From the NCBI GenBank assembly GCA_965603295.1, contig CBFDCL010000031.1, positions 1 to 23,410 on the forward strand: a DNA stretch of 23,410 nucleotides. Direction: 5' to 3'. The DNA is from JAFGWO01 sp965603295 (GTDB lineage Bacteria; BMS3Abin14). Of this stretch, positions 1-6,736 are shown piece by piece. Made by a program: the position numbers and the translations under genes. The notes beneath the pieces are model-generated. The model did not search any database, was not told the DNA's origin, and was given only the letters and a program-made list of their open reading frames with translations. How positions within the stretch are numbered: position 1 is the stretch's first letter; the number at the start of each line of letters is the position of its first letter.

Positions 1-1362
1 TGTCTCCACGTCTGTTTTTTCTTCTTCCAGCTTTTCCCCCAACCTCGTCAGCTCCTCGATGATCGAGCGTCCCTCACGGCCGAGCCGCTCCCTTAAGTCC
101 GGGTTTTTCAGAAACAGGAAAAAGGTTCTGGCGCGGTACCAGATGTTCCCCACTCGGTCCCGATAAAGGATGGCGAAAACACCGCTTATGGGAAGGGAGA
201 CCATATACAGTGAAGCCCACACCGAGGTCAGGAAAAACCAGCCGGCAGTGATCTGAATGGTGTAAAAGATCGGGATAAACACAGCGGTGGGAAGGACCAC
301 GTTCGAGGCCCACTTGTCCTTCTCAACGGAAAAGGTGACGGCCAACGTCCCGATGATGGCAACCGGGATGATGTGGTTCAGGATCCCCCAGGCGGCGATG
401 GGCATCCCCACCACGAGGATCACCAGTTCCCTGATGACGAATCGGGCAACCCGCCACGCTGGCATCCGAAGGTACACCTCCGAGGGTTTGATCCCGAGCC
501 CACGAAGTTCCAGCCGGTAGGCCCGGACGCGCTTGCGCAGCCGGGCGATGTCATCTGCCTGGTCGTCCTTTAACTGTTTGTATCCCTCGTTGAGGAGCTG
601 AACGAGCTTTAGCCGCCTCGACACCCTGTGCTTTTCCAGTCCCAGACGCGCCGGGGGGGCCGCGCCGGTCTCGAGGATCTCGGCAGCCCACATGAGCAGG
701 AGCGAGTCCGGACGGCGTTCGAAATTCAAGGTAAGCTTCCGGATGCGGCTTTCGATCTCGGCGGTCAGCTCCAATGGACCGTCATCCGGATTCTCCTCCT
801 GCCACTTTCGCGGGTCGAAAGGTTTGCCGAATCGGATCCACACATCCGAGCGGAAACGGTCCTTTTCCGGAAAGTGAAGGCCCACCGGGATGATCACCAG
901 GTCGCCGGGCGTTCCATCGGATTGCAGGTAATCAAGGGCGATGCGGGCCGCGCCGGGACGAAGGGGCCTTAAGCTCGGATCAGAGTGGCTCTGGCCCTCG
1001 GGGAAGATGAGGATGGCTTCGCCCTGTTCGAGCCTGCGCCGGCACTGGGCGATGGCTTCCGTGTTCCTGGACGGATCTGCCCCCTTTCCCATGTCCTTTT
1101 TCCGATGGAACAGGATGACGTTGGTGGACCTTATGACCTGGCCCATGAGAAAAAAGTCGGCCAGGGTGCTTTTTGCTGTCACGGAAATGGGCCGCTTGAT
1201 GTGCATTACGACCACAAGGGCGTCCACAATGGCGTTGGGATGGTTGGGTACCAGGAGGACGGGACCTGTCCGGGGGACGTTTTCCACCCCTTCCACTTCG
1301 ATCCGCCGGAAAAATATGCGTACCGAGGTGCGTGCCAGCCAGCGCAGTATCCGGTAGACCAT
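1..1362 (-). CDS. PlsC/Gat1-type glycerolipid acyltransferase, C-terminus cut by window edge
   Basis: This frame is open from an ATG at 1362 to the first base of the window (454 codons, no stop), so the C-terminus lies outside. Residues 40-47 read NHPNAIVD, the His/Asp acyltransferase motif in the H-x5-D spacing I associate with yeast Gat1/Gpt2-like enzymes and their bacterial relatives rather than the usual H-x4-D. FPEG follows at 120-123, then a GQSHSDPSL stretch, and a basic HRKKD patch lies at about 86-90. Such enzymes move an acyl group from acyl-CoA or acyl-ACP onto glycerol phosphate or lysophosphatidate at the inner membrane. After a charged linker (about 290-320) come several hydrophobic segments (about 330-420) and then a charged tail. 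Family assignment is firm; whether it acylates position 1 or 2, or another acceptor, cannot be seen. Confidence 0.88.
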   Translation of the reverse strand, partial: MVYRILRWLARTSVRIFFRRIEVEGVENVPRTGPVLLVPNHPNAIVDALVVVMHIKRPISVTAKSTLADFFLMGQVIRSTNVILFHRKKDMGKGADPSRNTEAIAQCRRRLEQGEAILIFPEGQSHSDPSLRPLRPGAARIALDYLQSDGTPGDLVIIPVGLHFPEKDRFRSDVWIRFGKPFDPRKWQEENPDDGPLELTAEIESRIRKLTLNFERRPDSLLLMWAAEILETGAAPPARLGLEKHRVSRRLKLVQLLNEGYKQLKDDQADDIARLRKRVRAYRLELRGLGIKPSEVYLRMPAWRVARFVIRELVILVVGMPIAAWGILNHIIPVAIIGTLAVTFSVEKDKWASNVVLPTAVFIPIFYTIQITAGWFFLTSVWASLYMVSLPISGVFAILYRDRVGNIWYRARTFFLFLKNPDLRERLGREGRSIIEELTRLGEKLEEEKTDVET

Positions 1363-1442
1363 CTTGCGTCCCCCTGTCCCCGAAAGGGCGGTGCGAGATA
1401 TCTAAAATAACATTTTTGGCCCAGGATGGAACGGGGGAAAAG

Positions 1443-1482
1443 TGTGAGAGTTTGAATATTTGAGGGTTTGAAAGTTTGAGGT
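1443..1482 (+). repeat. GTTTGAA-type word repeat, copy 1
   Basis: About 36 bases made of TGAGAGTTTGAAT-like words. The same element recurs at 20141-20200; over the shared 36 bases I see two substitutions and one single-base indel. Both copies sit just outside a gene and neither is coding. Confidence 0.7.
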
Positions 1483-1515
1483 TACGAAACGGAACCAGGA
1501 TCCGGAAAGTTGTGA

Positions 1516-1545
1516 GTGCACATGTACACCGGTGCACTAGTGCAC
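1516..1545. repeat. GTGCAC palindrome tract, copy 1
   Basis: Three perfect GTGCAC palindromes fall within 30 bases, separated by short linkers that include ACCG and CTA. Related tracts lie at 3868-3890 and 10182-10283, all between genes. Confidence 0.7.
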
Positions 1546-1814
1546 TAATTTTTTGTCTGGATTCTGACTTCTGGATTCTGCTTTTCCTGGGCCCCGCGCC
1601 CTAAGCCCTGAATCCTTTTTTCTTCCGTGTCTCTCCGCCTGCTCTGAGCCTGTCGAAGGGTTGATTCTGAACCTGGGTTCCCCAGTTAAATCTTGAACCT
1701 TCTTGTGCCTTGCTTCCCTCCCAGCTACACTTTCAAATAGAACAGGGGTGAAAAATCGCTATTCGAAAAAGGGGTCGGCGCGATGACGATCCTATTCCAC
1801 GAGGGGAGTGCCTT

Positions 1815-3092
1815 ATGCAACGGAAACGAAGTGAAGTGCTTGGAATTACAGTTGTTGCAGCGATGCTTGCGGGCCTGATCGCCTGCGGCGGCGGAGGAGG
1901 AGATGACAATCCGGACAGTCCCAATGTCCTGGGAGGTTATGTATTTTTCCCCGCTGACGATGGCGGGGAAGACGGGTACGAGTTGTGGCGCTTTAACGGG
2001 ATCGATATGCCCGACCAGGTTGCCGACATCAACAGCGGTAGTGAAAGTTCCGAACCGGTATGCTTAACCGAACTGGGCGGCAAACTTTACATGAACGCTA
2101 TCTCAGCGTCCACAGGGCGTGAACTTTTCGTCTATGATCCCATTTATGGTGTGAGCCTTGTGGCGGACATCAATACGGATGGAACCAACAGTTCATCCCC
2201 CTGGGAAATGATGGAGTGGGGCGGAAAGCTTTACTTCAGGGCCGAGACCACTGCCGTGGGGAACGAACTTTTCGTCTACGACCCGTTGGACGGAGTCAGC
2301 CTCGTAGCTGACATCAATACAGACGGGAACGGCAGTTCCACTCCCGATGACTTGACAGCGTTTAACGACAAGTTGTTTTTTGAGGCATACACCCCGACTA
2401 CAGGTTACGAACTTTTTGTCTATGATCCGCTGGATGGGGTGACCCTGGCTGCGGATATCAACACAAACGGGAACAATAGTTCGAACCCAGGTGATTTTAC
2501 AGAACTGGGCGGCAAGCTGTATTTTGGAGCGACAACACCAGCCACCGGGACCGAGCTTTTCGTCTACGATCCGATCCTTGACGAAGTCAGCCTCGCAGCC
2601 GAAATTAACAGCGGGGGCGTTGGTTCTGCTGTCAGAAGTCTTGCGGTGCTGGACGGCAGGCTGTACTTTGAAGCGACTTCTTCATCCACAGGCTACGAAC
2701 TATTTGTTTTTGATCCGATATCCGGGGCGAACCTGGCGGCGGACATCAACAGTGGCTCTGAAAGTTCGTTCCCTTCTGCCATCACAGTGCTGGGCGGAAA
2801 ATTGTACTTTCAGGCCTATTTACCAGCCGTAGGATATGAACTTTTCGTCTATGACCCGATTGATGGAGCCAGCCTTGTGGCCGACCTCAACAGCGGAACC
2901 GGCAGTTTCAACCCGATCCCGATTGATGCGGGGCGCTGGCCTGGCTGGTTCACGGTCATGGACGGTAAGCTCTACTTCGCGGCCACAAACGGCAGCGACG
3001 GGTTTGAGCTTTACACCCTGGAACCGGGAGAGGTTCCGGTTCAGGCTGGGGATATGAACCCGGGACCGGACGATTTCATTTTTGCGCCTTGA
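1815..3092 (+). CDS. Lipoprotein with eight ELFVYDP-type repeats, likely beta-propeller
   Basis: The protein has 425 residues and starts with a lipoprotein signal peptide: a basic N-terminus, a hydrophobic core at about 8-23, and the lipobox LIA-Cys24 followed by a run of glycines. GAGGGGAG about 6 bases upstream supports the ATG. The mature part is eight tandem units of about 48 residues. Each begins ELFVYDP (ELW in the first, ELYTLEP in the last), then VADINS/TDG, then GGKLYF. The six central units are very similar, and the roughly 144-bp period is visible in the DNA. The pattern resembles 'ELWxSDGT' hyalin-like repeat proteins and suggests a surface-exposed propeller with about one blade per unit (inference). 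Ligand and role are unknown. A decayed relative lies at 9758-10050. Confidence 0.9.
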   Translation: MQRKRSEVLGITVVAAMLAGLIACGGGGGDDNPDSPNVLGGYVFFPADDGGEDGYELWRFNGIDMPDQVADINSGSESSEPVCLTELGGKLYMNAISASTGRELFVYDPIYGVSLVADINTDGTNSSSPWEMMEWGGKLYFRAETTAVGNELFVYDPLDGVSLVADINTDGNGSSTPDDLTAFNDKLFFEAYTPTTGYELFVYDPLDGVTLAADINTNGNNSSNPGDFTELGGKLYFGATTPATGTELFVYDPILDEVSLAAEINSGGVGSAVRSLAVLDGRLYFEATSSSTGYELFVFDPISGANLAADINSGSESSFPSAITVLGGKLYFQAYLPAVGYELFVYDPIDGASLVADLNSGTGSFNPIPIDAGRWPGWFTVMDGKLYFAATNGSDGFELYTLEPGEVPVQAGDMNPGPDDFIFAP

Positions 3093-3111
3093 TGAGGTCG
3101 GGAGGGTAACA

Positions 3112-3133
3112 GTGTCATAAGTTCTCTGACACC
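3112..3133 (+). repeat. CTCTGACACC motif, copy 1 (with dyad)
   Basis: GTTCTCTGACACC lies at 3121-3133. GTGTCA at 3112-3117 pairs with TGACAC at 3127-3132, so this copy could form a 6-bp stem with a 9-base loop. It follows the end of the repeat lipoprotein by about 20 bases. Confidence 0.65.
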
Positions 3134-3170
3134 ATAGCTTTGTGAATCGCTCCAAGGACCCGCCCAAATT

Positions 3171-3827
3171 ATGCATCCGGAAACTCTGTTTTCAGGAGTC
3201 TCGTCAGGTCCGTTACAGTTCCTCCTTTCGGCGGCAGTGGCCCTGGCCGCGGCCGCTCCCATTGGTCCCATAAGCATACTGACAATCCAACGCGCCCTGT
3301 CCCTCGGGTTCTGGCGGGCTTTCTGGCCCACCCTGGGGGCGGTGGCCGCCAACGGTATTTTCGGGGTTATAGCAGCCCTGGGAACCGGTTATCTCACGTC
3401 GGCTATCATGGGGGGCAAGTTCTGGCTCAGGCTCATTGGCAGCATAATCCTGATAGCCATGGGTCTAAGGCTTTATTCCCGTCGTCAAATAGACAGGACG
3501 GCTCCACAAGAGAGCTTCGGGCCTTTTCATCTTACACTTCTCAACTTCACTCTCGTTCTTTCCAACCCCTTGACACTGGCTTTCTACCTTGCGGCCTTCA
3601 CCCTGCTGGGATTAAGGTCGGCGCGTCTGTTTGCCCTCCAGTCTTTCACCCTGGGCGGTGGGATCGTTTTTGGAGCCATGGCCTGGTTTACCCTTATCTG
3701 TATCATGGCGGGGAAGTTCCACCTGAAAATTGGGGATGTGCTCCTCAACAGGATCCGCACCGGTGTTGGTGTCCTGTTTGTTATCCTGGGCCTCGTGTCG
3801 GCTGTTTCCGTCCTTGTGGGGGGATAG
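3171..3827 (+). CDS. LysE/RhtB-family exporter
   Basis: This is a 218-residue, very hydrophobic protein with about six membrane segments, the usual size for the LysE/RhtB/CadD group. Residues about 30-46 carry the family signature after the first helix (PIGPISILTIQRALSLG). A basic cytoplasmic loop (YSRRQIDR, about 101-108) separates the halves, and an NPLTLAFYLAAF segment in the second half matches the family's conserved Asn-Pro helix. Members export amino acids or similar small solutes at the inner membrane; the substrate cannot be read from the sequence. The ATG has only a weak ribosome site (AAGGA about 13 bases upstream) and I see no better in-frame start. It stands alone between two unrelated genes. 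Confidence 0.85.
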   Translation: MHPETLFSGVSSGPLQFLLSAAVALAAAAPIGPISILTIQRALSLGFWRAFWPTLGAVAANGIFGVIAALGTGYLTSAIMGGKFWLRLIGSIILIAMGLRLYSRRQIDRTAPQESFGPFHLTLLNFTLVLSNPLTLAFYLAAFTLLGLRSARLFALQSFTLGGGIVFGAMAWFTLICIMAGKFHLKIGDVLLNRIRTGVGVLFVILGLVSAVSVLVGG

Positions 3828-3867
3828 GAACCAACGTATCCTGGGAAAAACCCTCCCTCAAAGATAG

Positions 3868-3890
3868 GTGCATGTGTGCACCGGTGCACC
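3868..3890. repeat. GTGCAC palindrome tract, copy 2
   Basis: It contains the perfect 14-bp palindrome GTGCACCGGTGCAC at 3876-3889, preceded by GGTGCATGT. It lies between the LysE-family gene and the DUF362 gene. Confidence 0.7.
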
Positions 3891-3951
3891 CGGGAACTTG
3901 AAGTCCGCCATGTTCTGAACCTGGACTGTTCGAGACAGGGGTGGATCGAGA

Positions 3952-5376
3952 ATGGGAAAAAACATACCAGGAGTTGCACCGGAAACGACGACCGTTAGTC
4001 TTGTTCAAAGCCCGGTGAAAGATGCTTCCCGATTCGACTATCCGGAGATAAGGAGGATCGTCCGGGAGGCAGTGAATTTGGCCGGGGGGTTGGGGGGTAT
4101 TGTCAACGACGGCGATGTGGTTGTCCTCAAGCCGAACATTGTTGCCACGAGGGGCAATCCGGGGCTGTCCTTCCTGAACTTCGAGCCCTATCAATCCGAA
4201 CTCCAGATTCCGAAGGAAGTCAACGGCATTACCACCGACTACCGGGTAGCGAGAGCGGTCGTGGAAATAGTGAGGGAGTTCAATCCGTCCGGAAAAGTGT
4301 TTGTCATGGAAGGTTCGGCGTGGGGTTCTACCTCCACCAATTTCAACCTCATGGGCTACACTCATGGAAAAATTCCCGGCGTCGACCGGTTTATCGCACT
4401 GGATGATATGTCAAGTTACGCTTCCTTAAATTCCGAGGACCTTGTCGCGGTGGACCTGAAGGAGAAGGCAAAATATCCCGGGTCCAGGATGCCCCATATC
4501 GCCAGGGGATCCTATTATTTCAACAGGACCTATTTCCATGCGGACGTGCTCATATCGATCCCGGTATTGAAAAATCACCTGTATACCGGTATGTCGGGCG
4601 GGATCAAGAACGTCGGCATTGGAGCGACGCCGCCAGCGGTGTACGGCAAAGACGAAGGCAGAGCGATCAGGATAAAAAAGATCCATCATGGGTGGGGTCC
4701 CCTCAACGGTTGGATCCACGACTATTACCTGTGTCGGCCGGTGGATTTCGTCGTTACCGACGGCCTGCAGGGTTCCCAGTACGGGCCCAGGGCCCAAGGA
4801 ACCGGAAGTGTGAAAAAAGCCCTGATGAACATGCGGCTTATCCTTGCGGGGAAGGACCCCGTGGCTGTGGATACCGTTCACTCTTACATCGTCGGGACGG
4901 ATGCCGAGAAGGTCGATCATCTGAGGGATCTGGCTGCCAGCGGTTCCGGCATCAACGATTCGAGGTACATTGCGGTGACGGGGAACAGACGTGTCCATGA
5001 GGTGAAGAAAGATTTTAAACTCAGCCCGATCTTCGGAATTGTCTATCGGGGACGAAGGTCCAAATACGGGGACTTTAAGGCGCCCCGATTAGAGTTAAAA
5101 AGCGCGGCTGTTGGGAATAACACCCTGGTCGTGGATACGAAAGCGGCCCTGAAAATAACGAAGATCGAAGTGTTTGTTGATGGCAGATTGCATAAAGTTT
5201 TCCATGATGGTTTTGACCACATGGAAATCCCTTTTAAGGAAGACACGGCGGGCGGCAACCATAAGGTAACTTTCTACGCGTACGACAGGTACTTAAACTG
5301 CGCCATCAGAACGGTGAAGCCGGGGGGCGGACCGAAAAAGTCAAAACGCCCAACACCCAAAGACAAAGTGCTCTGA
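3952..5376 (+). CDS. DUF362 family protein with C-terminal Ig-like extension
   Basis: This 474-residue protein has the DUF362 core: VVVLKPNIV (about 56-64), VRAVVEIVRE-like helices after 97, DVLISIPVLKNHLYTGMSGGIKN (about 198-220), DFVVTDGLQG (about 265-274) and KDPVAVDTV (about 301-309). The family is poorly characterised and some members carry a ferredoxin domain. Here I see no CxxCxxCxxxC cluster, so it is the iron-sulfur-free form. Residues about 380-457 look like a beta-rich Ig-like module (KITKIEVFVDG ... VTFYAYDRYLN), followed by a basic tail. No signal peptide is evident. The ATG follows GGGGTGGATCGAG. The stop codon TGA and the last residues KVL are encoded by a copy of the dispersed CTCTGACACC repeat, so the native tail may have been altered. 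Function unknown. Confidence 0.87.
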   Translation: MGKNIPGVAPETTTVSLVQSPVKDASRFDYPEIRRIVREAVNLAGGLGGIVNDGDVVVLKPNIVATRGNPGLSFLNFEPYQSELQIPKEVNGITTDYRVARAVVEIVREFNPSGKVFVMEGSAWGSTSTNFNLMGYTHGKIPGVDRFIALDDMSSYASLNSEDLVAVDLKEKAKYPGSRMPHIARGSYYFNRTYFHADVLISIPVLKNHLYTGMSGGIKNVGIGATPPAVYGKDEGRAIRIKKIHHGWGPLNGWIHDYYLCRPVDFVVTDGLQGSQYGPRAQGTGSVKKALMNMRLILAGKDPVAVDTVHSYIVGTDAEKVDHLRDLAASGSGINDSRYIAVTGNRRVHEVKKDFKLSPIFGIVYRGRRSKYGDFKAPRLELKSAAVGNNTLVVDTKAALKITKIEVFVDGRLHKVFHDGFDHMEIPFKEDTAGGNHKVTFYAYDRYLNCAIRTVKPGGGPKKSKRPTPKDKVL

Positions 5377-5380
5377 CACC
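5365..5380 (+). repeat. CTCTGACACC motif, copy 2, providing a stop codon
   Basis: AAAGTGCTCTGACACC matches the consensus fully. Read in frame it gives K-V-L-stop, so the TGA of the motif ends the DUF362 gene. Confidence 0.8.
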
Positions 5381-5437
5381 TTGTTTTGGGTCGGAGGATC
5401 GGGACCCGGGTCAGCACACCTCCCGTGAGGGGTCAAC

Positions 5438-6646
5438 ATGAAAAACAGCTTGATTATTGTCGTATCGGTGCTGTTGTTGGCATCGTGCGGCGGGGGCAGC
5501 GGTAATTCCCTGTCCCCCGAACGGATCACCTTTCCCGGTGGCGGTGAACTGGGTATTTTCGACCCCTCCATCGCCAGGGATCCGGCTGACGGCCGGGTGT
5601 GGATGAGCTATTCTTCGGTGGATTCCTCCGTTTTCTACTCCACCGACATCTACTGGAGCGTCTCTGTCCGGCTGGCCTGGTCGGATGACAACGGAGGCAC
5701 CTGGCAGGACGCCGGGGTGGTTGCAGCGCCCTTTTTTGAAACACTGGTTGGGCCTATGACCGTCACCACCCCTCAGCCATCCATCGACGCAGGGAGCACG
5801 GGCACCTGGCAGAGCGAGACCTCCTCCCTGATCTTCGATCCCGGAGCGCCGCCGGAGGAGAGATGGAAACTCATCTGGTTCCAGTACCTTAACGCTGACC
5901 TGTGGTCCTATTTTCTCGACTACAGCTGGATCGCAATGAAGACGGCCTCGACACCCCTGGACCTGGCCGGGGCGACGCCAGTCAAGCTGTTCGGGGGTTT
6001 CGGCATTCAACCCGAGGGTGGGATCATCGGTTCGCCCGTGTTCTCACCCATCGGAGGTTCACCGAAGGTTGCCCTTAACGCGGACCTGAAACGTGCAGCC
6101 GTAGGATCAAGCCTCTCGGACCTCACGACCTGCGTGTTCGCCGAACCCGGCCTTGCTGCCACTGATACGGCAGTCTACCTCTCCCTCTGGTGCATGGATC
6201 TTCTTGTCCCCGAAGAGAATATTCTGCACTTTAAATGCGAGAGCCCGTGCGATATGACGGATGCCGCCGGCTGGGAATACCTCGGGAAGCTCCTGACCTC
6301 GACAGACGCTTTGGCGGCGACAGGGAGAGATCACTTCCAGGCCCCTGCCATCGTTTGGCAGGACGGCAGGAGCTACCTTCTCGTCACTCCCGTCGACAAC
6401 ACCCTTACCAACCGTTACGACGGGTGCCGCGTGTACGAGTTCACGGATGTGAATACCAACGTGTTGTCACGGGACGCTGGCGATCAGTTGCTTGAGATGG
6501 CAAGAGCGGATGGGGAGCCCGGTACGCACCACGGGGCGTGCGAAGCGTCAAGCGGTCTCGATGGCGGCATCATCTACAGCCAGTTCGATCCTGGAGATAC
6601 GCCGGAGACGTTCAGGATCTTTAAGAGCCAGGTGGGGATACCATAG
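5438..6646 (+). CDS. Lipoprotein with sialidase-like/Asp-box propeller
   Basis: The 402-residue protein begins with a lipoprotein signal: MKN, a hydrophobic stretch 5-16, and lipobox LAS-Cys17 followed by GGGSG. The ATG follows a GTGAGGGG site. After the linker, FDPSIARDPADGRVWMSYSS (about 41-60) looks like the first strand of a five-bladed sialidase/GH43-type propeller. SDDNGGTW at 82-89 is a textbook Asp-box (SxDxGxTW). Later segments such as HFQAPAIVWQDGRSYLL resemble another blade. I cannot identify the catalytic acids that would prove glycosidase activity, so it may only bind a glycan or mineral. Cysteines cluster in the second half. It ends 90 bases before the convergent ATPase gene. 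Confidence 0.85.
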   Translation: MKNSLIIVVSVLLLASCGGGSGNSLSPERITFPGGGELGIFDPSIARDPADGRVWMSYSSVDSSVFYSTDIYWSVSVRLAWSDDNGGTWQDAGVVAAPFFETLVGPMTVTTPQPSIDAGSTGTWQSETSSLIFDPGAPPEERWKLIWFQYLNADLWSYFLDYSWIAMKTASTPLDLAGATPVKLFGGFGIQPEGGIIGSPVFSPIGGSPKVALNADLKRAAVGSSLSDLTTCVFAEPGLAATDTAVYLSLWCMDLLVPEENILHFKCESPCDMTDAAGWEYLGKLLTSTDALAATGRDHFQAPAIVWQDGRSYLLVTPVDNTLTNRYDGCRVYEFTDVNTNVLSRDAGDQLLEMARADGEPGTHHGACEASSGLDGGIIYSQFDPGDTPETFRIFKSQVGIP

Positions 6647-6701
6647 AGAACTTTGAGGGTCATATCTCGAAATGCAAAACAGGTTAAGATCCTGGCTGCG
6701 A

Positions 6702-6721
6702 CCCCAATGTTCCGTTTGGGG
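6702..6721. terminator. Possible bidirectional terminator stem between convergent genes
   Basis: CCCCAA at 6702-6707 pairs with TTGGGG at 6716-6721 around an 8-base loop, between two genes that converge. There is no T-tract immediately after the stem in either direction, so it is a weak candidate. Confidence 0.3.
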
Positions 6722-6736
6722 AATCCTTCCTCTCCT

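Larger units (their letters stand above)
1363..1814. other. 452-bp non-coding spacer filled with degenerate repeats
   Basis: This divergent spacer lies between the acyltransferase and the first lipoprotein. It holds no convincing ORF. It contains a GTTTGAA-type word tract (1443-1482), a triple GTGCAC palindrome tract (1516-1545), a CT-rich stretch with repeated GATTCTG words (about 1556-1720) and a CTGAGCCTGTCGAAGGG word at 1644-1660. Promoters for both flanking genes should be here, but I cannot pick out convincing -35/-10 pairs. Confidence 0.6.

Noticed and set aside
980..1537. Minus-strand 185-codon open frame next to the acyltransferase start
   Set aside because: It overlaps the acyltransferase in another frame, its translation is rich in Pro, His and Arg without family motifs, and its upstream part runs through repeat tracts.
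1644..1660. CTGAGCCTGTCGAAGGG as a specific regulatory site
   Set aside because: It is a single copy in the window within a low-complexity tract; without a genome search I cannot assign a role.
3781..4365. Minus-strand 194-codon open frame opposite the DUF362 gene
   Set aside because: It is antisense to a clear family member and has no recognisable motif.
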